Assembly (NCBI GenBank): GCA_025330725.1
Contig: JAIWND010000007.1
Location: forward strand, 930,001-994,000
DNA length: 64,000 bases
Reading direction: 5' to 3'
DNA from: Chlamydoabsidia padenii
Taxonomy: Eukaryota > Mucoromycota > Mucoromycetes > Mucorales > Cunninghamellaceae
Part shown: positions 34,005 to 46,630 of the stretch, piece by piece
Layout: the number at the start of each line of letters is the position of its first letter
Numbering within the stretch: the first letter of the stretch is position 1
The notes under the pieces: model-generated
Databases searched by the model: none
Seen by the model: the letters and a program-made list of their open reading frames with translations, nothing else
Told to the model about the DNA's origin: nothing
Translations under genes and position numbers: made by a program

Positions 34005-34330
34005 TTGGAAGAGCACTACTCGCTCAATTGTCAGCACATGCTAATGATTAAAGTGGCGATGTGGACACTATAGCATATTTCCAACACAAGTCACCGCAAA
34101 AGCCAAGCTCTAATTCCCTTGTGTCGGTCAGTCCAGACATGCGATGACTTTTATCTGTAAGTACGAAGAGAGAATCAAACTTCATTTTCCAACCCCGCCC
34201 TCCTCTACATATATTCGGTAAGAGCGCTACTCACTCAATTGTCAACAGACGCTAATGATTAGTGGCGATGTGAACACTATAGCATATTTTTAACATACCT
34301 TACGCAAAAGCCAAGCACCATGACCCTTGT
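34005..34330. repeat. Two diverged copies of the 29.4-kb repeat, inverted
   Basis: Blocks at about 34023-34082 and 34233-34291 share TCAATTGTCA, GCTAATGATTA, GTGGCGATGTG and CACTATAGCATATTT. The complement of unit 3 of the 29.4-30.2 kb array carries the same words in the same order (GATTGTCAAC, GCTAATGATTAAAGTGGCGA, ATTATAGCC). The two blocks are spaced about 210 bp apart, so they may be a shorter tandem pair in the opposite orientation. Confidence 0.8.
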
Positions 34331-34729
34331 TTCAGTCTGCCCAGCCTTGCCCTTTGCAACGAAGATTATTTTCTAGACTTTATTTTCAAACGCCGAATAC
34401 CAAAATCCCGTGTGCCTAGCTGAATAGCTGTGAACCATATCAAAGTCAGTATTTAAATTGTAAATGCTAATTCTGCATGAACTTCTCCGTTTAGCAAATC
34501 TCCTTTCACATTCAGAGCTAGTCTACACCACTAGCAACTCACATTTGAAAGAAGAAGAAAGTCTTTTCACCATCATATAGTCCCCTACTATGATCCTACT
34601 ACTGTACTCTTCGGCTGACAGTCACCCACCTTATACTTGGCCCAACTCTACGCCCAACATTTACCACCCACATTCATTAAGTATGTAAGACAATGTTTTA
34701 TTATAACAAAAAAAAAAAAAAAAAGGCTT

Positions 34730-37642
34730 TTAACCAGGACGAGATGGAGTAACCACACGAGAATAATCCAATAACAAGTTGGTTTTGCCATCAAATAAGC
34801 ATTGCAAATCTACATCTAATTCAGCTAAACTAATATCGTCATTGTCGTCTTCGTCATCGTCCCTGGATGGACTGCCTTTTTTGTTCAAGTAGTTCATGAT
34901 TTGGTGATACATTGTTGCTAATCGTGTTCGTTGGCCACCATATCGCAATTCCAAGACTTCCCATCCAAAAGGTTTATACATTTCCATCCAGAGTTGTCGA
35001 TGATATTGCCAAAGACCGTCCACTTCATTGATCAGCCTCGACAATCTTCCCGAGGCCAGTTGATAAAGTTGTTGATCGTCTCTTGTCCGATAGGCCACCA
35101 CCATTTGTTCACGTAAACGACACTTTAAGGAGAGCACCAGAGCCAAACGTGCAGGAAGTTCCAGTCTTGCATTGAGAGGTTGTTGTTTGCTCGAGTTTTG
35201 GAGTATGGTAAATAGATGTTCGGCAATCTGGCTATAGTGTGTCTGCATGTCGTCACTGTCGCATTGTGGTGTCATGAAACCAAGCATAGGATCTATATAG
35301 CATAACAAGTTTTAGTAGGGTGCATTATGTCTCAGGTCATTTTAATTTTACCTTCCCAAAGAAGCCATTTTGACGGATTAGCATTAAAATAACTTTTACT
35401 CGTGATTGTATTCCCAGACGGACTGTCATCGACCTAAAAGATAAAAGGTTAAATTAATGGATGTTTTTTTTTTTCAACCAATCGTTATTGCGTGTTACCT
35501 TGGATGCATAAACCCAATCGTCAAAACTAGCGCCACAGACAGCATCTATAAAAAATAAACATCAGTCTTTTGTGTTATTATTACTATCTTTTTGACATCC
35601 TTACCAAAGCACTGTTTAAGAAGCGCCAAGTCTACATTGTCACTTTCACAGTATCCAAGTTGTGCATAATAGTATATACCAGGCAAGGAGGAGAATCTGA
35701 AGAAGATGAAAAAAAAAAAAGATTGTTAGAGCATAAAAAAAATAAAAAAATCGGTTGTGTGTACTTACATATCGCATTCATTGCCTTCATCACCCCAAAT
35801 GGTAATAAACGCATTCTTGACATCTGTATTCTTGTTCTTCGCGGCCAAAGTACTTGCACGTACGACTTCAAACGTGAAGGGTAATGCTGTCCAAAAGCGA
35901 CTCCATGTCCATGCAGCAGCTACAAAACAAAAAAGCGCCAGTTAGTATTGACTACTGTATATCCCTGTTGGTTCCACTTACTAGCAAGCCAAGGCTGAAG
36001 GCACCCTAGATCCCGATGTTGTTGCAACTTATGTTCATAGACTTCTTTTTCAGTATGATAATAGTCCCAAAAGATCAAATCAATATCAGCAGGCATACTT
36101 TTGACAAGTTCAGGGGTCGCAGGATTGTTTCCTTGATCGTAGTATCCTTGTAATGAATTGCTTTTGGCATTGAGACAAAACAGCACTATATAAATATAGA
36201 ATAAAAGAGGAGTAAATCATAAGTTTGTATAGATTGTCTTTTGTACTTACTGTCGGACCAAATCATAGGTTGGAGACCATATTTAGAGCAGATTTCCATG
36301 ACACGATTCAAGTGGTAGACAAATATCTGAGTGGGTTCATTGTATCCAAATAGCTGGCGATATCTTCCTTCACCCAGTCCATATGCCTAGAAGGTTCAAA
36401 AAGAGATTAGGCAAAAAGTTGACCATTCTTTTTAGATATGTTTTACCTCGTCCATACCGAGATGAATCCGGTTGGATCTGAATGGTGTTGTTGCAGCATT
36501 GATCATCTTGTCAATAAATTCGTAGGTGCGTTCATATCCTGCCAATAACACTTCACTGTTGTCGCGGAGATGAGTATAATTCGGCCATTGAAGAATCTGC
36601 CCAAGATGCCCCAAGGTTTGTATACAAGGGATCACCTCAATACCACTACATATATATATGTAAAAAGAAGAAATCATTGTTAATGCATTCATAGTTTTTA
36701 AAAGTATGACTTACAGATCATAAGCATAATCATCAATCCTACATAATTCTCTTTTTGTGTACTTGCCACGCATATATCCAAACATTGGTTCACCTTCAAT
36801 CTATATAAAACGAGATTTTTTTTATTTTAAAAAAAGTTAGTAGTTCAAAGGAGGGAGTAACAAGTTTGTGTTTTACCTCGTAAGTGTCTTCAGTGTAAAG
36901 TTGTAGCATGTCCAGTCCCATCAAAGCCATATATCGTAACAGTTGTAGCACGCTTTTAACTTTTAAGACACCATTTCGACTACAATCAATCATGACCCTG
37001 AGATAAATAAACAGTGTTAGTATCCAGAGGGAAGAGTGAGAGAGACGTTTACCCTTGAGTGTCAAAATGAGCTTGTTCAGTAAAGTTAAGTAAATGATTA
37101 CGATCACCCGAGAATACCAGAGCATCCATCGCGGCACCTAATAACCGGCCTAGACCACGGAAGGCTAAAGAAAAAGAAAAAGTGAGTATGACATATCTTT
37201 TATTTGAGTCTTATTGTTCTAATGAAACCCCCTTTATTACCTTCTATTTGTCGGTTGTATCGTATATAGGTTTCAAAGTGGCTATTGTTTCCCAAATTCT
37301 GGTCTTGACTTGTAACCACGAGATAACCTGGCTGGAGATTAGGATCGCAATGGAATCTATATTGCATAAAAACAAACGACCATTAGTCAAGTAGGTGTAT
37401 GTAAAGAGGGAGGAGGGGGAATGTCATTACCTCAGGTACCATTTCATACCAAGGTAATCTTGTGGAATGGTCGCTTCAGTGACAAGGTTGTGATAAGGCA
37501 GGTGTTTCATAATCTTGTTCATACCGTCTTGAAGATTCATAGGCAAAGATTCTTCGTTAATGACAAGAAGAATGGCAGGATGACGATCTTCTTGTTGGTG
37601 TTGTGTAGACTGGTCCAGATAAGTTTCCTGTTGTTCATTCAT
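34730..37642 (-). CDS. GH20 family beta-N-acetylhexosaminidase (hexosaminidase D-like)
   Basis: About twelve exons on the minus strand give a protein of roughly 710 aa. The N-terminal part (LLGAAMDALVFSGD) precedes a GH20 barrel with VMIDCSRNGVLKVKSVLQLL, LQLYTEDTYE, IEVIPCIQTLGHLGQILQWP and the acid/base pair in RIHLGMDEAYGLGEG, followed by PMIWSDM, DIDLIFWDYYHTEKE and ITIWGDEGNECD. The C-terminal 190 residues are helical. GH20 enzymes remove terminal N-acetylhexosamine using the substrate N-acetyl group; this subfamily lacks a signal peptide and is probably intracellular, as here. The first ATG at 37642 is followed by a Gln-rich stretch. Exon ends all carry consensus sites, but I did not verify every junction base by base. 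Confidence 0.82.
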
Positions 37643-38516
37643 TGTCGTCGTCTTTGTAGAAAGAAGAATTCAAGTAGGTGATATAACGAACGTGAGAGGG
37701 GATAAAGTCAATAAAGACAAAAAAAAAAAAAAAGTAAACTATACTGGGAAGAGAAGTGAGCAAATGAGAAAAGCCCGACACTTGATTTTATACTAGTACT
37801 TGCATTTTCACTGGTCCAAAATTTAGTGTTTAAACTAAATCCACCTTTTTACTGTACACAACTGTCATGTACTTTACCATTTACTAGTTTTATTATGATT
37901 CATACCCCGTCTACTTTTATGCAACTGTGTTTGTCATTCCGCTTACATTTCACTAATTTGACTGTATGCACCACGAGCAAAGCTGTATCATGTCAAAAAA
38001 TAATAAAGTTAGTCTGTCTATCCTATGATTTTATGATGTGATCCAGTAGTTTCATCATCGAGAAAGCTCGGCTCACTTTTTAAACGGTGGCCCGTCGGCG
38101 GGATTTGAAATGATAAGCAAAAAGGGAAAATTTGGCCCCTTTATCCCCAACGGGTCAAGACACATGATTACTTTTAAATAAGCACTCCAGTGATGCTAAC
38201 CATCTCTCTCTCTCTCTCTCTTACTTTTTTTTTTTTTTTTTTGTTTTGTTTTGGATCTGTCTACCCAATTATGACCTTTTAACGTGCACCACTGGATTCG
38301 GTCCAAAGTAAATTAGTTATAGTCAATATACTGTAGTATACCCCAATAGAATACAATGTAAATAATAAAAAACCAGGCTTTTATTTATAATAGTAATATT
38401 AAGTAATAAGAGTTAAAAAAAGGTAGTAATAGATGACAATAAAATCACATAATGGAGGAGGGGGGTATACATAATAGTAAAGAGGATAGGGGTGGGGGGG
38501 GGAAATACTAATATAG
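37643..38516. other. Intergenic region with promoter motif
   Basis: Upstream of the GH20 gene and downstream of the PH-domain gene. CT repeat near 38207-38220, T tract at 38226-38242, and one exact motif at 38095-38112. No gene is seen. Confidence 0.5.
38095..38112 (+). promoter_or_regulatory. GGCGGGATTTGAAATG motif
   Basis: One of the best matches to the recurrent motif, about 450 bp upstream of the GH20 start codon. Confidence 0.5.
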
Positions 38517-40357
38517 CTATTGTACGGTATCCAAAGGAATAGATCGACGATGTTGAATGACTTTTTGCTGATCACAAGAAGGCACGCATGATTTAAGTTG
38601 ATCTTGATCGATTGGCTTGTTCCGGTGTCGATAGACATCCTTTGTATCATGATACCCCAAAGAGACACGCGAGATGGTAAAAGGTGGAATAGCTGGTGCA
38701 GTAAGTGGTGTAGGAAGTTGGCTATAATACATCTGGTGTCGTTCCGGTAAAAGTGAGGTGGATGATGAGAATGGTGTGATGTCATTGGTATGGTGTTGTA
38801 GACTTGCTCGTTTCAATGATCGTTGTAAATCCGCCAAACTCATTTCTTCTTCTTCGTCGTCGTCTTTGTGATCTTGAGTTTTACTGTTTTCAAATGGTGT
38901 CATGATAGAGGATAATAGGATGGGTGGATTTCTTGTGTCCATTGATGGTTGATTGGATGTTGTGTCAGGATCGACGATTTGGATTTGCTTGGCACGAGTA
39001 GATTCATGGTATTTAGCATGTCGATCCAAAAGTACGGTTCTTTTATCGTCAGGCCTGTCAAGATCCAAAGATGATACCGTTCCTGTTGTTTTAGCGTCCT
39101 GTTGTTGAAAGTAGTTGACTTGATAAGTGTCTATTCCTGCTGTCAGAGTATTATTATTATCGGTTTTCCGAGGTTCGATCCAATTTTTCACATCGTTTGA
39201 TCTCTTCTTTTTGAGTTGTGGTGGTGCATCACGAGACTTCATCTTGATGGATCTTTTACTGGAAGCCCGTCGTCGTAAACTAGTAGGTTTTCGGTGACTG
39301 ATACTAGTCATATCGCTGATAACACTGATATGATCATCTTCAGGAATGGATTCGATGGGTGGCGGTGTGGATAGTTGAAGTTGAGGATCCACTGACATGA
39401 GTTCACATAGAGATTGTCGCCAGGCGTCGATGCAATTTGATTTTTCTGCTGATAGGATTGGGTGGTGATATTGTTTATCGTAGATGGATGATGTTGGTAA
39501 TTGTGGTGATGAAGCGGCCTAATGATCCATTCTATTTAGTATACATGGAGTAAATAATCATGACCTTTTTTGTTCTGTTTTACCTGTGACTTTATCATCA
39601 TTGGCAAGGAATGTTCGGCAATATTACTATTTTCCAAAGATATATGACGAGGACGTTGATAGATGTGAGACAAAGGTATTGAGTCTTGTGATCGTAGTTG
39701 TTGTTGTTGTTGTTGTCGTTGTTGATGCTGACGTGTTTGATGATGATGATGATGATGAGAATGTCGAATGGGCTGTTGTTCTTGTTGAGATACTAGTTGT
39801 AACTTCATGGCCTGAGCAAATTTCCACATCTTGGTCAACACAAACAACCACCGTTCCAAATCCTTTTGTTTCTGTGCCTTCATAATATAACAATGTCCAT
39901 CAAACGTCCTGACACAAAAACACTTTGCTTGAGGAGGTACAGTCAATTTCCGCCTGGGTTTTAGTACAGACACAGCCGATATGTTACTAATTTCCACAGT
40001 CCATTTGGGAAGTTGATAATATTTAGCCAATGGTGTCGTCGTAGATTGTTGTCGAGACTTTTTTGGTGTGGCAAGTAAGGGTGATGTGAATGATGTGGTG
40101 GGTTCGTCCGAGGGGGCGTCGACACGAGTGTTCGGTGGCAGTTTCACTTTACGTGTAGAAAGACAAGTAAAACATGTACCATCGAATCGGAATAACCGCC
40201 ATTGCCATTGTTTCTTGTCGGTTCTGAGGTAAAGATGCCCCTCGAAGACTGGTGCTGTGGCAGGAAGCTCTTCTTCGAATTGTGAGATAAAGTCTTGTCC
40301 TTTGTTGTTTGATGGTGGTGGTGGATAAACTGAGAGTAAACTGGGTTGGTATGTCAT
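38517..40357 (-). CDS. PH-domain protein with low-complexity tail
   Basis: Two exons (40357-39584, 39518-38517) encode about 591 aa. A pleckstrin-homology-like domain spans residues 35-185: VFEGHLYLRTDKKQWQWRLF at the start, FTCLST, FCVRTFDGHCYIMKA and the closing helix with LERWLFVLTKMW. It is followed by His- and Gln-rich runs. The second exon codes for a disordered, basic and Ser-rich tail with an acidic patch (DDDEEEEMSLADLQRSLKRA). PH domains bind phosphoinositides or proteins and place signalling or cytoskeletal factors at membranes. The partner is unknown. No orthologue is recognised beyond the domain. Confidence 0.72.
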
Positions 40358-40905
40358 AGATTATAAAGTAAGTGTGAAAAGAGAGAGAGAGAAAAAAAAG
40401 GAAGAAGGATAAAAATAAAATAAAAAGTATCGCCCTTTTTTTCCCATCTGCTCCTCGTTTTTTCGGAAAATCTGATTGGTCGTTCATTCCCATTATGGAA
40501 ACCTAACACCCCGATGGTCGGTTTCATGAAAAATGAATTGTACCCCAACTTGACATTGTATACCATCCTTTCGAGTGACAACATATCTTGAATTTTACTC
40601 TTTTTGTTGTCGTGAGCCACCCATCATACAAATAGGAAATAAAAGTGATAGAATCCATCCACCTGACTCCCATCTCCCTCCTTTATATATTTATACGGTC
40701 TAGAATGTATGTATGTATGTATGTATGTAGGATAGAGCGAAAAATGTCATGTATTTAGTAAAGGAGTAAGTCTAAAACAAGTTTTCCCTAACCTGGAAAA
40801 TCATCTAAAACAAATTGGTGTTACGATGATCCATTAATATAAGACAAACAAAAGATAAAAAAGATTTAATACGGGACATGGATTCTTCCCCCCCCCCAGA
40901 CCAAA
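40358..40905. other. Intergenic region with ATGT microsatellite
   Basis: Contains an ATGT repeat at about 40706-40730 and C-rich run at 40889-40897. No gene is seen. Confidence 0.55.
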
Positions 40906-43310
40906 TCATCGTTTTTTATTAGGTGAATTACTATTCTGATCTAAACTACGTTTTAATCCACTACCTTCAGAAGGTACCGCCCCACGATTACCCACACTGA
41001 GTACCACATGTGCATTACCGGTTCTTTGTTGTCGTTCCAAAAGAGCCCCAGCTAGATTCAGAGGAGTATCCGTACTACTCATCATATTGAGTTTCTTTTC
41101 TTCATCCAGTTTCTGTAGTCGTTTTTCGGTTTTTCCTTTACCCGAGGTCTTGCCATGGAATTTGTGAGATTGGTATCGGAATGCCTATATGGATGTAGAT
41201 CAATGTTAATAAGCTATTTATATATATATATATATATAGTCTTTTCCCTCCTATTTACCTCCTTGGTTTTCAGTACATGGCCTTGATCGTCCACATATTC
41301 AAGATAAACATCAGGTTTATAATCCGCCATTCGTCGTTCATGTTCACGTAATCGGTCCCTTTCTTCACGTTCCCTTTGTTTATCGGCGTCATATTCCCTG
41401 TGTCGATCCCTTTCTCCTGTGCCTTTGTTGCGTTGTTCGATTTGTCGTTTGAGTTGTTGTTCCCGTTTTCGACTTTCCGCTTGCCACCTGAGTTGTTCAG
41501 CGACCAATTTATCCCGTGCTAGTTGTTCGGGTGTTGCTTTGGCCATTAACCCTATGTCGTTGTTCCCCCCCAAAAAAAAGAAAGTGATGAGTATACCATT
41601 CTTTCCTATTCCCTCTTTTTTTTTTTTTTTTGATTAATACCTTTTTGACTTAGTAAATTAAGAGTAGCAGCCAATCCCCGACCCACCAAAGGTTCATCAT
41701 AAACAGGTTCATCAGTATCTACAGGTACATCAGCAACAGTGGTTTCAGGAGGAGGAGGAGGAGTAGCTGATTGATCTTCATCCATATCGGTAACAGTGGT
41801 TTTCTTTGAGCTGATACTTTCCATATTGTCTTGATCGTCTTCGTCAGGGGTTGGTGAAGCTGCTGCAGCCCGAGTCTGTCGTTGTTCGCGTACATAGATA
41901 GGCACATTACCCACCGAGTTGAGGAATTCGGTTGTTTCAGAGAGTACCAATCCACCACCATCGCCAGTTTCATTATCATCCTCCTGTTGTCCTTCTTGAT
42001 TCGTTCGTTCTTCCACAATAGATCGAGCAATATCTTCCGGTGTCATTCGTTTCATTTGTTTCTTCTTTTGTCGATTAGCATCCCGTCGAGATCTCGATAA
42101 AGCTTCTTGCAAGTCATCGTCATCCACAAAATTAGCATCCACAGCTGGTTGATATGGTGCCTTTGGTTGATCATCTTCCTCTACTTGTTGTTGAGCCGTT
42201 GGTTCCTGTAGACCTTCGTCATCGTCAGCTATTGTTGTTGTACGTTGTCGAATCTTCTTTTTCTTTTTTAATTTCTTTGGTTTTTTGAATGTGAGGTTGA
42301 TTTCGTCTTGGGTATAGTAGTCCTTGATGCCTTGAGTTTTATCGTAATCCAGTGTTTGTACCTGTTTGAGTTTCTCGGCTACGGTCAGTTGAGGTTGATT
42401 TGCCTGATGTTTCGCCCTTGTTGCTGCTACAGATGCCGCCGAGATGCTGCCTTGTTTGCCCAACACAAATCCTTCAGATCGTTTCTTGTCTTCGTCATAG
42501 TGAGGAAGGATGCTGGGTTTTTCGTCTTGACCAAGTAGGAATTCATCATCATCATAAGGGTTGTATCCAGGTTTCTTCTTTTTGTTTTCCAGATTCTTTA
42601 ACAGTCGTTCCCGGTCTTCCATATTCACATTTGTCAGTTCATCCATGCCCGTGTCATCTTCGTTGCCGTCTTCGTCGAGAATACCACGATCCTTGAGGGT
42701 CAATATGGTTTCTTGACCTTCTTCAAAGTCAGTAATGTCGTGTCCCACCTTGAGTCCTTTTAGATCAGAAGCCCGGTATAGTTGCTGTTGCTGTTGTTGT
42801 TCATCGTCCATATCCGCTAATGCTTTGGCTCGTTGTTCCGCTAGTTGCTTTTCTCGTTGTCGTGATCTTCGTATCCAGGCCAGAGCATCGTCATCACCAC
42901 CATCGTCTTCATCTGCCAGGCCTTTACCTTTGAGTTTTTCATGTTGCTTCTTCCGGTTTTTGGATCTATTAGACAAAAAAAAAACCAGAGATTAATCGAT
43001 TATGGTTCATACAAAGTAATACGTTTACTTTACTTACTTTTCAATTCTATCAAGGATTTCCTTCTTTTTAGCCGCCTGTGCTTGTTCTTCCTTTTGTCTT
43101 TGATAGTTGTCATAGGCTTGCTGGTCTTCATCAATTTCTTCTACTTCTTCACCGTTTTCGTCCACGTCAGCAGAGATGGGTGGCAAACCCAAGGTTGCTC
43201 GATGGGCACTAGGTAAAAACAAAGGTAAAGTGATTAGTAGGGCGTAAAGTAAACTTTTATGTAGTCTAGTTGTTTAATACATACTTGATTTCTTCCATAG
43301 AGTCAGACAT
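40906..43310 (-). CDS. SNU66: Snu66/SART1 family tri-snRNP protein
   Basis: Five exons (43310-43285, 43208-43038, 42965-41641, 41551-41259, 41184-40906) encode about 697 aa. Family features are DALAWIRRSRQREKQLAEQRA, VGHDITDFEEGQETILTLKDRGIL, the PGYNPYDDDEFLLG segment, PLVGRGLAATLNLLSQKG and the C-terminal YLEYVDDQGHVLKTKEAFR with FHGKTSGKGKTEKRL. Long acidic, basic and coiled-coil stretches are normal for it. The protein helps join U4/U6 with U5 snRNP in the spliceosome, fitting a genome this rich in introns. The first exon is only 26 nt. The start codon lies 175 bp from that of the divergent Pet100 gene. Confidence 0.9.
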
Positions 43311-43485
43311 GTTATAATGTATGAAAGAAAGGTAAAAAGAGAGAAAAAAAAAAAAAGGTTCTGGGTGTGGCTTTATGAAATTACCCTGCGGGTCGGAGTT
43401 AACGAGTGACGTTGATGTCAAAACTTGGAAATATCTGTTCTCTGGCGCGCCCTCTCTCTCTCTCTTTCCATTATTCTATTCAAAA

Positions 43486-43864
43486 ATGGCTGGACCACAG
43501 TTAGAAATTGTCAAGGTAAGCGACCCTCCCTTACATTTGTTTTATATACTGATCCTCCTTCTTTGTTATAGTTTGGTGTGTATGTGTTTTTCCCAGTAGG
43601 CGTCATGCTTTACTTTGGTGGACCTCAATTCTACGACAACTATGTCAAAGGTATCAAATTCTGGCCTGACTATAATACCACCTATGTAAGTATAGAAAGA
43701 CAGGTTATTAAAAGGGAAAACTAACAACTCTTTCTTCTCAGCAACCACCTACCACATCTAAAGAAGTACGGGAGGCTCTCGAGAAAATGAAATCGGACCG
43801 AGAAGAAAAATGGATCAAGGCCTTACAAGCAAAGAAGGCCGCTAATCAAGAACAAAACGAATAA
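43486..43864 (+). CDS. PET100: Cytochrome c oxidase assembly protein Pet100
   Basis: Three exons (43486-43515, 43572-43685, 43742-43864) give 88 aa. The N terminus MAGPQLEIVKFGVYVFFPVG and following MLYFGGPQFYDNYV match the Pet100 signature: one inner-membrane anchor that also serves as targeting signal. The C-terminal half is a charged helix rich in Lys and Glu. Pet100 is a chaperone that promotes assembly of complex IV from subunit intermediates. The gene is divergent to SNU66. Confidence 0.9.
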
Positions 43865-45026
43865 TAACTTTGGGGTGAACTTGAATTCATACAGTTAACT
43901 CTTAATAGACGTAGTATAGAATGTTATTTGTCACCATCTATTAATAAAGTTGAAAAAAAAAGGATATTTAATTCTGGGCATACGTTGGAAATAAAAAGAC
44001 TCTATAACTGAATGTAACAGTGTTGGGGTTAGATACTTTATCGTAGGTGACTTGATTGATATAAAACTTTACAAAAGGCTGATGGCGGTCATTCAATGTA
44101 TACCAGGGTGATAAGGCATCATCGGACAGAGCGAAACTGGCTCGGTTGTTTTTGCATATGTATGAGATGACACTTTTTTTTTGTCAGAGTACCTGACTCA
44201 AAAATCAGTGCTTCTACTTATATGGTTGCAGTGTCGCTTAAGACTATATCTTGTTGAGCGTCCTCGAAAAATCTATTAGTTTTTCCGTTACATGTGACCA
44301 GGAACCGATTGAGTGGAATATACTGGATCAACCAGAACGATGGAGCTTCTTTTGCTCAATACCCCTGGCAAGCCTGTTTGTACGGGTTATTTTGTATTCC
44401 CTTGAAATTATGTCGAATCATTTTTTTTTAAAAATCGGAGCGGAATGTGAAAAAAGTAAAGCGGGAATTCAATTGCATGAATCTCAAATGATCCATTCAT
44501 CGTATGGTATCGTCAATAATTATACACAGGTACTTTTTCCTCTACGAATGCCACAATATTTTATCAATAATCTGACATCTTCTTTTACCGTAATTCTGTT
44601 TTTTCATGGACAAACCATATTCAAACCGCCCCATGAGTGTAGGCATACCGTTCACCGTTTTGTATGGCTCCATTAGGTATGGTGCAAACATCTACAGCAT
44701 ACTCGATTGAGGAAACTATTTGACTCGTATTGCTTTTCATAATGTTGTCGTCTGTGCTCATGCGAGTGTCAATTATATGCGGGGCATTTATAAAGCAATA
44801 TGTCCCTGAGGATTCCCGTTATACTGTATAATTTAGACTTTATTGTTTTTAGTTAACTTTCAATCCCCATCCCTCTCTCTCTCTCAAAAAAAAAAAAAAG
44901 AGAGACTAAACTGCAAATACATGCGCAGTTTATAGTGTGATAAGATGATGTTTTTATTTAAAAAGATGAGAAGAATGATAACTATTAAACTATATGTATG
45001 ATTGTAATCCATTCAATGACCACCAG
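43865..45026. other. 1.2-kb intergenic region with one unexplained open frame
   Basis: AATAAA follows Pet100 near 43943. An uninterrupted frame of 141 codons at 44251-44676 (start MLSVLEKSISF, middle KIGAECEKSKAGIQLHE) stands out in AT-rich DNA but has no recognisable domain and no motif-like composition. A CT microsatellite and A tract lie at 44872-44899. I do not call a gene here. Confidence 0.4.
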
Positions 45027-46280
45027 TTAAGATTGACTTGATGGTTGTCGTCTTGATCTTGTCGATGACCTTGTTGATGATGATGATTCAGGTTCCGCTG
45101 CCTTGTCATAGTTTTCCAATTCTTCAATCAATCGCATGGTGATAAGATCAGAGAACCCATAAAACTAGTGATAAAGCATCATAAGTCAAAGCATTTCCTC
45201 CGCCTTAAACGAGCACTTACCAATGGTCCACTAACCCGGGTACCTTGAGATTTGCTTTTCAAACATGCCGTAGTCCATGGTGCAGTTGGTGTCGCCCCAG
45301 TAAAAGTTTGTGATGAGTTTACTTGTACCTATTTGATGATTACCATTAGTGCCTATGAGGAGTGTTGTTGTTGTTTTCATATACCGAGAATAGAGGTCCA
45401 TTTTCACCTTCAGAGATGGTCATGGTATATTGATTTCCAAAATGAGCCTTGGTAGCGCGATAGCCTATTGGATAAGGATGCTTGAATTTACACTATAAAC
45501 AACAAGAAGAAGAATCAACAGATCATGTCAAGTCATACTATCCTATCACTTACTCCATGTGTGCTCCAATACTTGGATCGATGTTCACCAGTATAAATCT
45601 TGCCTAAATCCCAAATCGTAGTGCCAATCGATGCCAATGTAAAAGGGACGGCAATATTCATAGGTACCACACTTTCGTTTTCTTCATGTTGTCGACGCAA
45701 TTCATCCAGTTTAGATCGGCTTGTTGATTGTTGAATTCGGTCCCTTTCGTCCAGTAATTCGTCCAGGTCAACCTAATACAAAAACAGTCAAGGTGAGATA
45801 GATTATGGGAAGGGGTTGAAGGGACAATTTATTACTGTTTCATCAGGTAGTTCTCCTCTTAATCGTCTAGAGGATCGTCCTGGATTGGCTGCCAAGGCGG
45901 CTCTTTTGTTGGCCCTGGAACCTGTGTATTTTGGTGCTGATCGTTTGGTGGCTGGGAAGTTTTTAGGTGGTGGTGGTAGATCCATTAAAAGGGCTGAAGT
46001 CTAAAAAGTGTATTAGTATCTCACTGTATATATCATAGTCATGACTTACTAAACCCATGTCATTGTCCTTTAAACCTTTTGCCAGACCAAGTTCTTCCAA
46101 AAGTTTTTGATTTTCCAGCATCTTCTTGCGTCGAATGTCTTCATAGCTAAACAACAAACAGCAATATGGCCGTGAATTAAAAAAGAGAGTGAGTATCTGC
46201 TTGTATCAAAATCTCTTATAGCTTTACTATATCATTGCTTACCTTATTCCCAAGCTTTCAACATTCTTTTCAACCTCCAT
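45027..46280 (-). CDS. FYR-domain protein (FYRN/FYRC), TBRG1-like
   Basis: Seven exons (46280-46243, 46146-46050, 46000-45836, 45772-45554, 45492-45385, 45328-45221, 45164-45027) encode about 290 aa with all junctions in phase. The N terminus carries ENQKLLEELGL and a basic, Pro-rich linker. From about residue 140 a FYRN module (IWDLGKIYTG, KFKHPYPIGYRATKAH) is followed by FYRC (ISEGENGPLFSVQV, WTTACL, SGPLFYGFSDLITMRLIEEL). Paired FYR domains are known in trithorax/MLL methyltransferases, where they bind chromatin partners, and alone in TBRG1-type nuclear proteins. No SET, PHD or bromodomain is present, so the TBRG1-like class is the best fit. Confidence 0.82.
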
Positions 46281-46630
46281 TTTATGATTGTTGTTTGACT
46301 AAATAAATAAAAAAGTAAAAGAAAAGAAGAAAAATAAATCGCGACTCTGGGTTAGAAAAAGGAAGTATGCGGGGATTGAACATGATGCCAATGTAAAGCC
46401 TGACATACGAACATAGTTCTGACTATGATCGACCATTGCCAACCTTAATTGGATGAGGAAGAAAAAGAAGAAAAAAAATGAGACTCAATGTCATGAGGAA
46501 CTGGGGGTGGTTCCTGTCAATGTCCCTACCTATCAATTTCTAATAACGATGTTCGTCGCCGGAGATTGAAATCTATAACACAACCTGAAGGCGGGTTGTT
46601 GTTTTATTTTATTTTTTTCTACTCTTTACC
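46281..46630. promoter_or_regulatory. Shared divergent promoter of FYR protein and RabGGTase beta genes
   Basis: 350 bp separate the two start codons. Degenerate motif-like words occur (GCGGGGATTGAAC near 46369, GGAGATTGAAAT near 46561, AGGCGGGTTG near 46589). Confidence 0.4.

Larger units (their letters stand above)
33151..34729. other. 1.6-kb intergenic region with motifs, repeats and a possible non-coding transcript
   Basis: Holds three clear motif copies (33236, 33801, 34383) and several weaker ones, an inverted repeat (AGAAATTTTTTT at 33286 against AAAAAATTTCT near 33331), a TATAAAAG box at about 33349 followed by a CAT/GTAAGT donor at 33422-33428, and two related repeat copies at 34.0-34.3 kb. 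No protein-coding exon is recognised. Confidence 0.55.

Noticed and set aside
39586..39893. Valine/threonine-rich frames opposite the PH-domain gene
   Set aside because: They are antisense shadows of the CAA/CAC-rich Gln and His runs.
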